Counted from the stretch's first letter, positions 1 to 7,645 are shown. The stretch: 40,805 nucleotides of DNA from an uncultured Bacteroidia bacterium (GCA_902801465.1 CADCIH010000020.1:1-40805); one strand, 5' to 3'. Translations and numbers: made by a program. The notes: generated by a model not told the origin, from the sequence alone.

Positions 1-922
1 CTGCGACATTTCTGTTGTGCAAGAAATATGTACAATAAAATGAATTTTGTCGCTTTGCAAGCAAAATCCCACTAAACCCTATAGGTTGCGGATTTGAGGG
101 TTTAAAGAAAAGGCCGATGTATAGGCCGATGGTAAGAATGGTATGAAAGATGTTGTTGAACATGATCGTGCTAGTGGTGAGATCGGCGATGGTGCTGATG
201 TCGTTGATCGTTTCTGGATTCGAGAAAACGGACTTGCCCATAGCGATGAGGACAATTTGCATGATCATGGAAAGGACATAAGAGATACCGATCATGCAAC
301 CCAAAGTCTTGGCGGTCTTATGGGTCTTGAACAGCAGGTTGCCTAACATAAAGACTCCCACGTTGAAGATGATTCCGATGATGAAGCTGTAGGTATAACC
401 CGAACCGAACATGTTCATAAGCACATCGAAACCTTCTGCGTCAGTGATGTCTTCACCGGCCATTTCGCTGATCTCGACGAAGAAATCATTCATGACATTC
501 CCGAATCCCAAGCTCCTGATGTAATGTGTGAATCCTCCAAGGGGAAGCAGCGTCAACAAGGAGTCGATGCCCCATGAAGCGAGGAGGATGACCACAGGGG
601 TCAGAAGACAGAAGAGCAAGTAGCTGAAAAACTTCTCCAAATTGGAGACGGGCAACATGGCGAAACGAACTCCCTCACGAGAGAGGTTGATGTCGCCGAA
701 AGCCTTGGCGGGGACCAGAATGATGCCCAACATCACGAGGATATACATGGTCATCCAACGGGGCAGGGTGGGCATGGTGAAGCCAAAGATCAACGTGAGG
801 AGCCAACCCACGAGGGGAATGCCACATAGAATGGCGAGGGTGAGGCCGAAGTTGCGGAAGTATCTCTTGCCATCGAAAGCAAGGAGATTTCCGAAACGGT
901 GGAGATCGAATGTGTTATTCAT
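1..922 (-). CDS. ABC-2-like permease, second copy (runs to window edge)
   Basis: Polytopic membrane protein, probably the permease partner of the ATPase encoded at 1671-2495. It begins MNNTFDLHRF, almost the same as the neighbour at 928-1656 (MNNRFDLKRF), and shares the internal motifs FAMLP-x-x-N-x-EKF and DSLLTLLP-x-GGF, so the two are tandem paralogues. Several hydrophobic helices are visible. The start ATG lies 5 nt after the neighbour's stop. By comparison with the 242-residue paralogue, whose end is only slightly beyond the last helix, the protein should end near position 70-110, but the frame stays open to the left edge. Either the C-terminus is longer here or a frameshift lies near 100-110, where another frame stops at once. 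The substrate is unknown. Confidence 0.75.
   Translation of the reverse strand, partial: MNNTFDLHRFGNLLAFDGKRYFRNFGLTLAILCGIPLVGWLLTLIFGFTMPTLPRWMTMYILVMLGIILVPAKAFGDINLSREGVRFAMLPVSNLEKFFSYLLFCLLTPVVILLASWGIDSLLTLLPLGGFTHYIRSLGFGNVMNDFFVEISEMAGEDITDAEGFDVLMNMFGSGYTYSFIIGIIFNVGVFMLGNLLFKTHKTAKTLGCMIGISYVLSMIMQIVLIAMGKSVFSNPETINDISTIADLTTSTIMFNNIFHTILTIGLYIGLFFKPSNPQPIGFSGILLAKRQNSFYCTYFLHNRNVA
73..104. terminator. weak inverted repeat near the expected end of the permease gene
   Basis: TAAACCCT at 73-80 pairs with AGGGTTTA at 97-104 across a 16-nt loop. It sits where the leftward permease operon would be expected to end. No T-run follows, so terminator function is only a guess. The reading frame of the permease is open across it. 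Confidence 0.25.
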
Positions 923-927
923 ATATA

Positions 928-1656
928 TTAATATTTTTGGTTCTTGATTCTACGATAGGTAAGCAAATTAAGGCAGGTGGTGAGGACAAGCAGGAAAGCG
1001 ATGCCAAACCAATAGGCGGCAATTGGGCTCGCGATCTGGTCCGCGAGGTATTCCAGACCATTCCAAATGAAATCAATCTGGATAATCAGTGTCAACACAA
1101 AGAGGATCAGGAGAATCCAAGCGAAGGTCTTGCCGGTCTTGCGTTTCTTGAAGATCATGTTGCCCAGCATGAAGAGCGCTGATTCGGTGAGGAAAAGCAT
1201 GGCCGCAAAAAGAAGATTATGGAAAAGGTGATCCATTTCAAAAGGGATGACAAATTCCTTGAAACCACCAAAGGGGAGAAGGGTCAGAAGTGAGTCTACC
1301 GCCCAAGCGCCAAGACCGCAAAAGAGGGGGGTGACAATGGAACAATAGAGCACCATGCTCAAGAACTTCTCGGAATTGGTGGCGGGCAGCATGGCGAAAC
1401 TGACACCGTCGCGCGACAGGTTGGCTTTGCCGTACATGTTGGCGGGAACGGTCATCACCGTAGCGATGATGAAAGCGGCGATGAAGCCGGCACGGGCCCC
1501 GGGATCGATCTCAACCTCAAACACCAAGGAGGTGATCCAGATCAGGACGGGAAGGCTGGCCCATACGATCAAGGTGACACCGAACCGACGGAGGTAGAGC
1601 TTCCAATCCTCGGCAACGACCTGACCGAAACGTTTTAAATCAAATCTGTTATTCAT
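928..1656 (-). CDS. ABC-2-like permease, first copy
   Basis: A 242-residue inner-membrane protein with about six hydrophobic helices, a short basic N-terminus and a basic C-terminal end (RRIKNQKY). The position directly after an ABC ATPase gene (14 nt gap) and before a paralogue suggests that the two permeases, as a homo- or heterodimer, form the membrane part of an exporter. The motifs FAMLP-x-x-N-x-EKF and DSLLTLLP recur in the second copy. No periplasmic binding protein is present, which fits export rather than import. I cannot name the substrate; Bacteroidetes systems of this layout are mostly uncharacterised. Confidence 0.8.
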   Translation of the reverse strand: MNNRFDLKRFGQVVAEDWKLYLRRFGVTLIVWASLPVLIWITSLVFEVEIDPGARAGFIAAFIIATVMTVPANMYGKANLSRDGVSFAMLPATNSEKFLSMVLYCSIVTPLFCGLGAWAVDSLLTLLPFGGFKEFVIPFEMDHLFHNLLFAAMLFLTESALFMLGNMIFKKRKTGKTFAWILLILFVLTLIIQIDFIWNGLEYLADQIASPIAAYWFGIAFLLVLTTCLNLLTYRRIKNQKY

Positions 1657-1670
1657 GACTTAGCCCTTTC

Positions 1671-2495
1671 TTAACCAAAGATTTTCTTGATGGTTTCCTT
1701 GTTCTTCATCACGGTGTTGAAGAGAATCTCCACGCTGACCTTGCTGTCGACACCTTCGGGGTTGAGAGTGACGTTGACGTAGCCGCCAGGAATCATCTCG
1801 CTGTAAAGGGCATCGTCGTCCTTCACGGTGCCGTAGTCGAAATAAAGCTTCTCAGTGATGGTGCGGAAGGTGGCCTTCAACAGCACCTCGTCGTGGTCGA
1901 GGATGATGATGGGATCGATAAGGTTCTCCACGTCCTTCACCTGATGGGTGGAGATGATGATGGTGCGGTTCTCGTTGGCATGCTTGGCGATGACCTGACG
2001 GAACAGGGTCTTGGAGGGGATGTCCAAACCGTTGGTGGGCTCATCAAGGAGCAGGTAGTCGGTGTTGAGGGCCAAGGCAGTGGCGATCAAACATTTCTTT
2101 TGCTGGCCGAAGGAAAGCTCGCCGTACTTGCGGGTGGGATCGACTTCCATCTCCTTGCAGAGTTCCATGAACTGGGCCTCGTTGCAGTTGGGGTAGAAGG
2201 GGGCAAGCTCCTTTAAATTATTAATAGGTGTTCCCTCGGGGATGGCGAAGTCCTCGGAGATGAAATAGACCTTCTGAAGGGTCTCGGGCCAACGGTTGAA
2301 TGGGGCGACCTCATCCACCATGCATTCGCCGGCGGTGGGTTTCTGCAACCCGCTGATGAGCTTCAACAGGGTGGTCTTACCCACACCGTTTTCACCCAAT
2401 AATCCGTAAATGTTGCCTTTTTCAAAGTTCAGGCTGATGTTCTTGAAGACGGGCTGATACTTGTAGCCGAAGTCTAAGTTCTTGATTTCAATCAT
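1671..2495 (-). CDS. ABC transporter ATP-binding protein
   Basis: Cytoplasmic ATPase of an ABC exporter, 274 residues. Walker A is GENGVGKT (residues 34-41), the signature is LSFGQQKK, Walker B is YLLLDEPTNGLD and the switch His is in STHQVKD. All the catalytic residues are therefore present. A C-terminal extension of about 70 residues follows the nucleotide-binding domain, as in regulated exporters of the YtrB/NatA kind. It is the first gene of a leftward operon with two paralogous permeases and has its own two-element promoter at 2550-2580. Related operons often carry a GntR-type regulator in front; none is present here. Confidence 0.93.
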   Translation of the reverse strand: MIEIKNLDFGYKYQPVFKNISLNFEKGNIYGLLGENGVGKTTLLKLISGLQKPTAGECMVDEVAPFNRWPETLQKVYFISEDFAIPEGTPINNLKELAPFYPNCNEAQFMELCKEMEVDPTRKYGELSFGQQKKCLIATALALNTDYLLLDEPTNGLDIPSKTLFRQVIAKHANENRTIIISTHQVKDVENLIDPIIILDHDEVLLKATFRTITEKLYFDYGTVKDDDALYSEMIPGGYVNVTLNPEGVDSKVSVEILFNTVMKNKETIKKIFG

Positions 2496-2520
2496 TTTAA
2501 ATTGGTTTTTTATTGTGATT

Positions 2521-2544
2521 TATTAGTGTATTAGTGAATTAGTA
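2521..2544. repeat. three 8-bp tandem repeats in the ABC operon leader
   Basis: TATTAGTG, TATTAGTG and AATTAGTA follow one another directly, between the -7 box (2550-2557) and the ATPase start (2495). They would lie in the 5' untranslated leader of the ABC transcript. Confidence 0.6.
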
Positions 2545-2549
2545 CACTG

Positions 2550-2580
2550 CAAAATTACAACAAAAAACATTGCTGTCAAG
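2550..2580 (-). promoter_or_regulatory. Bacteroidetes-type promoter for the ABC operon
   Basis: On the minus strand TAATTTTG (2557-2550) matches the TAnnTTTG -7 consensus. CTTG (2580-2577) lies 19 nt upstream and matches the TTG core of the -33 element. It lies 55 bp in front of the ATPase start, giving a leader of about 50 nt. Confidence 0.7.
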
Positions 2581-2613
2581 AAAAAAATGATTTTTTTTAA
2601 AAAAATTTTCTTC

Positions 2614-3675
2614 TTAATACTTTTTTCTGCCTTCTATCTTCTGATAATGGCACATCAAAATGCCCTCAGAATCTTTTCTGTGTAGGTGAAAAGCGCCTCC
2701 CAGACAGTTTTTGTAAACCTTGCAATCGCTACAGATGCCCGTGCGCATCCAGCTGCGGTCGCGGAAAGGCTGGAAACGGTTTTCCCAGACATCGAGGAAA
2801 TCATCTTGATAGATATTGCCTTGTGCGAAGCGGCGGTCGATGTTGGGGCAGGCGGAGATGGAGCCATCCACTAGGATGGACCCTATGGTGATGCCGGCCC
2901 GGCAGAAGTAATACCAGTCGCGCACCTTGCGTTCGTAAGGTCCCACGTAGGCTTCGCAGCTGAACTTGGCGTCGATCTTGCCTTCCTTGCGTGTAGCGAC
3001 GATGAAGTCCATCAGTTGTTGAAACTGCTCGTTGTTGAGTTGTAGGTTGGGGTCGTTGGCGGCGCGACCGATGGGCTCGATGGTGAAGAAACGCCAAGCC
3101 TTTACGTGGTGCTCGATAAGCAGTTGCTTCAGTTCTTCTAGTTCATGTAGGTTCATCGGACTGACGCAGGTGACCACGTCGTAGGCGAGTTTCCGCTTCT
3201 CGTTGGCCACCAAATCGATGGCTTGGAGCGCATGGTCGAAGCTGCCTTGGCGTTTGCGGAAGGCGTCGTGGGTGTCGCGCAATCCGTCGAGACTGAAGGT
3301 GACGCTGCACAGTCCGGCGGACATCAGCTCTTTATGGCGAGCCTCGTCGTAGGCCCAGCCGTTGCTGACGATGCCCCAGGGGAAGCCATGTTGCCGTAGT
3401 TGCCGCCCACAGTCGGCAAGGTCCTTGCGTACCAAAGGCTCGCCTCCGGTGATGACGACCAGGATGGAGTTGCGCTTGAATCGGTTCTCAAGAGGTTGGA
3501 TGGCCTTCAAGAAATCCTCAAAGGGCATGTCGTGATACAACGACGATGCCGTGCAATCGGAACCGCAGTGCCGACAGTTGAGGTTGCATCGTTGGGTGCA
3601 TTCCCAGAAGAGATAGTCCAACTCGTGAAGCTGGGTCTCCTTCTTCCGGAAATAGTTATGGAAGGCCTGAAGCAT
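2614..3675 (-). CDS. radical SAM/SPASM enzyme of the rSAM/lipoprotein system
   Basis: A 353-residue radical SAM enzyme. The 4Fe-4S motif C-x3-C-x2-C is at Cys30, Cys34 and Cys37 within ECTQRCNLNCRHCGSDC. The GGEP motif of SAM binding follows (VITGGEPL). The C-terminal SPASM region has ISACPN, CSDCKVYKNC and a final Cys, enough ligands for auxiliary clusters. The pattern LFWECT-x-RCNL, FPWG-x-V-x-NG and YDVVTCV matches, from memory, the Bacteroidetes family TIGR04133, whose partner is a small lipoprotein (TIGR04134). The start lies 2 nt after the stop of such a lipoprotein gene, so the two must be co-translated. Inferred role: modification of a peptide in the neighbouring lipoprotein. The chemistry is unknown. 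Confidence 0.92.
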   Translation of the reverse strand: MLQAFHNYFRKKETQLHELDYLFWECTQRCNLNCRHCGSDCTASSLYHDMPFEDFLKAIQPLENRFKRNSILVVITGGEPLVRKDLADCGRQLRQHGFPWGIVSNGWAYDEARHKELMSAGLCSVTFSLDGLRDTHDAFRKRQGSFDHALQAIDLVANEKRKLAYDVVTCVSPMNLHELEELKQLLIEHHVKAWRFFTIEPIGRAANDPNLQLNNEQFQQLMDFIVATRKEGKIDAKFSCEAYVGPYERKVRDWYYFCRAGITIGSILVDGSISACPNIDRRFAQGNIYQDDFLDVWENRFQPFRDRSWMRTGICSDCKVYKNCLGGAFHLHRKDSEGILMCHYQKIEGRKKY

Positions 3676-3677
3676 GA

Positions 3678-3872
3678 TTATTCAGCCTCAGCCTCGATGG
3701 TGGCTTGTTGATCGACGTCTTGGACGGTGTCGTTGTCAACGACGTATTCCTCCTCGTCGTAGTCGTACTCCTCAACCGGATGAGGCGCACCGTAGCAAGC
3801 CTGCATCACGAACATCACGGTGGCGAAAGCCGAGGCTTTCAGCAGACCTCTGAAGAACTTGTAGGTTTTCAT
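3678..3872 (-). CDS. very short lipoprotein, candidate substrate of the radical SAM enzyme
   Basis: 64 residues. There is a basic N-terminus (MKTYKFFRGLLK), a hydrophobic stretch and a lipobox MQAC with the lipidation site at Cys26. The mature part begins CYGAPHP and continues as an acidic, Tyr- and Asp-rich tail of about 30 residues with YDYDEEEYVV and VDNDTVQDVD. A YGxP motif close to the N-terminus is, as I recall, the shared feature of radical-SAM-associated lipoproteins of Bacteroidetes, which usually continue into a beta-sandwich domain of about 100 residues. That domain is absent here. It is placed 5 nt after a membrane protein gene and 2 nt before the radical SAM gene. The substrate role is inferred from this linkage. 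Confidence 0.85.
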   Translation of the reverse strand: MKTYKFFRGLLKASAFATVMFVMQACYGAPHPVEEYDYDEEEYVVDNDTVQDVDQQATIEAEAE

Positions 3873-3877
3873 ATTGT

Positions 3878-4567
3878 TTATTTTTTAATGCTCAATAACA
3901 CGCCGAGGACCACACCCAGGAAGGCGGCAAACAGCACCTGAAGGGTCGGGGGCAGCAGGAAAGTGATGGTGTGGGCGGGATACCAAAACAGCGGGATGGT
4001 CTTGGCAAAGACGAAGCCATATTGGATATCCCAATTGATCTTCTTTGAAAGGGCCTCGCGGATTTTCAGGGGACTGCTGAAAAAGCCTTTAAGCGAGCCC
4101 CCGGTCTCGGCGATGTGGATGTCGGTGATTTTGTGGAAGGTCATGAACACCGGTGCGAACAGCGTGTTCATCAGCACGCTTACGCAAAGGGCTACGAAGA
4201 ACTTTCCCCAACTAAGGCTACCAGCGAACCATTCGGCAGCCTTGCCGTTGAGGTGGAAGCCGCCATCCAACAACTTGACGGTACCCGTCTTGAAGATAGT
4301 CATGGCCGAGGCAATGACTACACCCAACACGCCCCAAACCAAGAGTTTGGGCAATAACCCGAAACCTTTCTTGATATACACGCCTTCGCGGATGCGCAAG
4401 GCCAACATCTCGCCAAAAGTGCCGAGAAGGGCAAATTTGAAGAAACTCATCAACAGGCCGTGCTTGGCTGTGGTGGTGTTGAACCAGTCCCAAGCACCTG
4501 GGATGAAGGCGAAGCCGCAAACCACTGCGGCGACGATTAATATCGTGATGAGGTCGGCTTTTTTCAT
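3878..4567 (-). CDS. polytopic inner-membrane protein, function unknown
   Basis: 229 residues with about five hydrophobic helices. The chosen start (MKKADL) overlaps the stop of the upstream gene as ATGA; a longer open frame to 4645 only reads back into that gene. Conserved-looking stretches are FGEMLALRIREGVY, APVFMTFHKITD and a C-terminal IPLFWYPAHTITFLLP. The order of a His/Lys motif followed by a Trp-Pro-His helix recalls distant Mpv17/PMP22-type membrane proteins, but I would not assign it to that family. It is translationally coupled to the 107-residue protein upstream and is 5 nt before the radical SAM lipoprotein. Confidence 0.75.
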   Translation of the reverse strand: MKKADLITILIVAAVVCGFAFIPGAWDWFNTTTAKHGLLMSFFKFALLGTFGEMLALRIREGVYIKKGFGLLPKLLVWGVLGVVIASAMTIFKTGTVKLLDGGFHLNGKAAEWFAGSLSWGKFFVALCVSVLMNTLFAPVFMTFHKITDIHIAETGGSLKGFFSSPLKIREALSKKINWDIQYGFVFAKTIPLFWYPAHTITFLLPPTLQVLFAAFLGVVLGVLLSIKK

Positions 4568-4887
4568 GATTTTTCCTGATCGTATTTTCTTCTTTTGTCC
4601 AATTCCTTGTTCTGCCAGTATCGTCCTAGCAGACAGAGAACGCATACGCCAAAGATGATGCCTCCCAGCACGAAGCCGGTCTGGGAGGCGATCTCATAGT
4701 TGGTTTCCTTGTATTTGAAATAGGTCCACAGACCGTTCGCCAGAATGCCCATGTCGCCGATGATGCATATCAGGTAGCCCAGAATACGGGAGGTCCTATC
4801 GGTCTTCTTCAACAGTTTGTCGCCGAAAAAGGTGAAGAGCACCAGGATGGCGTAAATCAGGTAGATGGTGGAACGGCTGGTAATCAT
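4564..4887 (-). CDS. small membrane protein, function unknown
   Basis: 107 residues with three hydrophobic segments (about residues 7-21, 36-55 and 70-87), a Lys-rich loop (KLLKKTDRTSR) after the first and a charged C-terminal tail (NKELDKRRKYDQEKS) that should be cytoplasmic. I recognise no family. It starts 6 nt after the acyl-CoA synthetase stop and overlaps the next membrane protein gene by 4 nt, so it belongs to the same transcript. Confidence 0.7.
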   Translation of the reverse strand: MITSRSTIYLIYAILVLFTFFGDKLLKKTDRTSRILGYLICIIGDMGILANGLWTYFKYKETNYEIASQTGFVLGGIIFGVCVLCLLGRYWQNKELDKRRKYDQEKS

Positions 4888-4893
4888 AAGCGT

Positions 4894-6966
4894 TTATTTT
4901 TCGATTCTGATACGAGCGTCGACGGCTGTCACATAGCGCGGATTGCCGAGCAGCGGGTTGAGGTCCATTTCGGCGATCTCGGGAGCGGCTTGTACGAGGG
5001 CGCTCACACGGGCGATTTGGTCGGCGTAGAGGTCGAGGTTGACACCCTCTTGCCCACGGACACCTTGCAGGATCTTGTACCCCTTAAGCTGCTTGAGCAT
5101 TTCCTTTGCCTCGTCGGCAGTGATGGGAGCGAGGGCCGATTGGACGTCCTTCAGCACCTCGATGAAGATGCCTCCTAATCCGAAGAAGATCTGATGACCG
5201 AACTTCGGGTCCTTGATGGCGCCGATATAGACGTCAGTGCCGTCAAGCATGGGATACATCTCCACGGCGTAGGTGTCCTTGATGGCCATCAGGCGGTCGA
5301 ATTCCTTGCTTACGGTGTCCAGGTCTTTGACATTCAGGGTCACACCGCCCACGTCGCTCTTGTGCAGCGGGCCAACAACCTTCATCACAAGAGGCACATC
5401 CTTCGAGCAACCCACTTCTTTGGCGAAGGCGAGGGCGTCCTCTTTCTTGCTCACTTCGACGCTCTTCTTACGGCTGATTCCAGCGGCGTCGAGCAGCTCG
5501 TTGTAGTCGGCGATCTCAAGATAGCCGTCTTTGCAGCGGTCGATGGTCTTGCGGATGCGTGCCACATCGATCTTGGGCAGCTCCACATGTTCTGGCTGAG
5601 GCTTCGGGGTGTTATAGACTTTGCAGATGGCGTTGCCTAAGACGCATTCCTCGGGGAAGTTGATGCGTCCCTTGGCGATGAAGTCCTCGATTTCGTCCTT
5701 CACGTTGATGATGGAAGGCAGCACGGGGAAGATGGGCTTCTTGCAGGTCTTCATCTTCTCGTCGAGCAGGTCATAGACCTCCTTGTTGCTGAACAATCCA
5801 GGAGAGCCGAAGATGACCACGGAGAAGTCGATTTCGTCGTATTCGTTCTCGACGGTATCAATGATGTAGCCAAGCTGTTCGGCGGTGCCGGTGGCGAGGA
5901 AGTCGATGGGGTTGCCCACGGAGGAACCTCCGAAAAGCTTCTCAAGCAGGGCAGCGCTGGCGGGATGGTCTTTCAGCGGAGGGACTTCCATGCCGCCGTT
6001 GCTGAGCACGTCGGTAAGCATTACGGCGGGACCGCCGGCATGGGTGATGACGGCGCAGCGTTTGCCCTTGATCTCAGGATGCATGAACACGCCGCAGACG
6101 GTGGTCAGCTCTTGACGGTTATGGCAGCGGACGATGCCGGCTTTGCGGAACAAGGCATCTACAGCGGCATCGTTGGTGGCCAATGCGCCAGTATGCGATG
6201 AGGCGGCGCGTGAGCCTGCAGCGGAACCGCCGCTCTTAATGGCAGCGATATGGCAGCCTTTGTTGATCAGGCTGCGTGAGTGTTTCAGCAGACGCATCGG
6301 GTCGCCAATCTTCTCCATATAAAGCATGATGACACGTGAGGACTTCTCAGGGTCGAAGGTCTCGTCAAGATGTTCGAGGACGTCCTCGATGCCCAACTGG
6401 GCGCTATTGCCCACCGCCCAAACGCTGTTGAACTTCAGGCCATTGCTCATGCCGTATTCCTTGATAAACACAGCAGTGGCACCTGATCCGGTGATGAAGT
6501 CCACACCCTTGGGATCCAATTTTGGAATCGGGGTGTCGAAGCATCCAGCATAGTTCACGTTGAGGAAGCCGGTGCAGTTGGGGCCGATGAGCGAACCGCC
6601 GACCGAGTTGATGGTGTCGACGATGTGCTTCTCAATGGCGGCGCCTTCGGCGTTCTCTTCCGAGAAGCCGGCGCTGATGATGATGAAGCCTTTGCAGCCC
6701 TTTTCCTTCGCCAGCACGTCAACAGTCTGGGCGCAGAACTTGGCGGCGATGCAGAGCAGTGCGCAATCGACCTGTGGCAGGTCGTCCACCTTGGCGTAGC
6801 ATTTCACACCTTGCACCTCGGTCTCTTTTGGGTTGACGGCATAGATTTGGCCTTTGAAGGGACTCTCCAAAAGGTTTTTCAGCGACTTGCCGCCAGGTTT
6901 ATGAATGTCAGACGAAGCACCGCAAATCACGATGCTTTTGGGATTTAGTAATTCTTTTGCAATCAT
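4894..6966 (-). CDS. ADP-forming acetyl/acyl-CoA synthetase (fused alpha-beta)
   Basis: 690 residues, the usual length of the single-chain form. The N-terminal CoA-binding Rossmann domain (about 1-130) opens with PKSIVICGASSD. A succinyl-CoA-ligase-like domain follows, with the phospho-accepting His258 in ASSHTGALA, and a C-terminal ATP-grasp domain (about 470-690) contains DVPLVMKVVGP, HKSDVGGV and the closing AEMDLNPLL. The enzyme converts acyl-CoA, ADP and phosphate to acid, CoA and ATP, a route to ATP from acetyl-CoA or other acyl-CoAs in anaerobes. The acyl specificity cannot be read from the sequence. It is 10 nt after the Nudix gene and 6 nt before the small membrane protein gene, so all are probably on one transcript. 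Confidence 0.92.
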   Translation of the reverse strand: MIAKELLNPKSIVICGASSDIHKPGGKSLKNLLESPFKGQIYAVNPKETEVQGVKCYAKVDDLPQVDCALLCIAAKFCAQTVDVLAKEKGCKGFIIISAGFSEENAEGAAIEKHIVDTINSVGGSLIGPNCTGFLNVNYAGCFDTPIPKLDPKGVDFITGSGATAVFIKEYGMSNGLKFNSVWAVGNSAQLGIEDVLEHLDETFDPEKSSRVIMLYMEKIGDPMRLLKHSRSLINKGCHIAAIKSGGSAAGSRAASSHTGALATNDAAVDALFRKAGIVRCHNRQELTTVCGVFMHPEIKGKRCAVITHAGGPAVMLTDVLSNGGMEVPPLKDHPASAALLEKLFGGSSVGNPIDFLATGTAEQLGYIIDTVENEYDEIDFSVVIFGSPGLFSNKEVYDLLDEKMKTCKKPIFPVLPSIINVKDEIEDFIAKGRINFPEECVLGNAICKVYNTPKPQPEHVELPKIDVARIRKTIDRCKDGYLEIADYNELLDAAGISRKKSVEVSKKEDALAFAKEVGCSKDVPLVMKVVGPLHKSDVGGVTLNVKDLDTVSKEFDRLMAIKDTYAVEMYPMLDGTDVYIGAIKDPKFGHQIFFGLGGIFIEVLKDVQSALAPITADEAKEMLKQLKGYKILQGVRGQEGVNLDLYADQIARVSALVQAAPEIAEMDLNPLLGNPRYVTAVDARIRIEK

Positions 6967-6976
6967 ATTGTGGTAT

Positions 6977-7555
6977 TTAAAGATTATTATCCGTTTTCCG
7001 TTTTACCTCCCGTTCGGTCGGTGAGCCCTTCGGGGTTCCGTTTTCCGTTTTACACTTCAAATGTAGCGAAGTCAACCGTTCCTCACAATCCAAAAGCAGT
7101 TGATAGTGTATCTTGTTGAACTTCCCTTCATTGCATAAGCCCTCGATCTCCTCGCGGCTCAGCCAATGCACGGATTCCACCTCTTCCTTCTGTAGGCGCA
7201 GCATCTCGATGGGGACGTTGCTCTTAAGCATGTAAAGGAGGGTGAACTTGTATCCGTAGCGGCGGATTCTCAAGAGCTTCAACTCGCTTTGGGTGACACA
7301 GAGACCTAGCTCTTCCTTCAGTTCGCGTTGCATGGAGATGGTGAAGTCCATCTCGCCCGATTTCACGTGTCCGGCGGTGGTGGCGTAGTAGCCTCCTTTC
7401 GACTCTGAGACCTTCTGGATCAGGTACTTGCCTTCGTTGTTGTGGATAAACACGGCCACGATGGGAATCATCAGACCCTGGGGAATCATTTTTCCCCGTT
7501 CCACTGTCTGTCCGGTGTACCTTAAATCGTTGTCGTATAGATCCAGTAACTCCAT
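6977..7555 (-). CDS. Nudix hydrolase
   Basis: 192 residues. The Nudix box runs from Gly62 to Leu85 (GHVKSGE...RELKEELGL). It has eight residues between the first Glu and the Arg instead of the usual seven, a one-residue insertion. The family cleaves nucleoside diphosphates linked to another group; the N-terminus (LLDLYDNDLRYTGQTVERG) resembles the isopentenyl-diphosphate-isomerase-like subgroup. The last 26 or so residues are encoded by a repeat-like sequence (6990-7053) and are probably not part of the fold. It is the first gene of the leftward operon, with a -7 box at 7574-7581. Confidence 0.87.
   Translation of the reverse strand: MELLDLYDNDLRYTGQTVERGKMIPQGLMIPIVAVFIHNNEGKYLIQKVSESKGGYYATTAGHVKSGEMDFTISMQRELKEELGLCVTQSELKLLRIRRYGYKFTLLYMLKSNVPIEMLRLQKEEVESVHWLSREEIEGLCNEGKFNKIHYQLLLDCEERLTSLHLKCKTENGTPKGSPTEREVKRKTDNNL
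6990..7053. repeat. 17-bp direct repeats around a GC-rich core
   Basis: TCCGTTTTCCGTTTTAC occurs at 6990-7006 and again, identical, at 7037-7053. Between them lies a 30-bp core with CCC-TTCG-GGG, a three-pair stem on a stable tetraloop. It covers the 3' end of the Nudix gene and is translated as its C-terminal tail (TENGTPKGSPTEREVKRKT). Confidence 0.7.
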
Positions 7556-7573
7556 GCACGTTTCTTAATACGG

Positions 7574-7581
7574 CAAAAATA
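7574..7581 (-). promoter_or_regulatory. -7 promoter box for the Nudix/acyl-CoA synthetase operon
   Basis: TATTTTTG on the minus strand, 19 bp upstream of the Nudix start. No convincing -33 element was found. It is divergent from the MFS promoter box at 7615-7622. Confidence 0.5.
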
Positions 7582-7614
7582 CGAAAAACTCCTTTATAAT
7601 AAAGACTTCTTTGT

Positions 7615-7622
7615 TAATTTTG
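7615..7622 (+). promoter_or_regulatory. -7 promoter box for the MFS gene
   Basis: TAATTTTG, 23 bp before the MFS start. The TTT at 7593-7595 lies 19 nt upstream and is a weak candidate -33 element. Confidence 0.5.
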
Positions 7623-7645
7623 CAGCCCGAAAACGAAAACTTATC

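Noticed and set aside
3963-4658. 231-codon open frame on the plus strand
   Set aside because: Antisense to two coupled membrane protein genes that fit the operon spacing; no signal or motif of its own.
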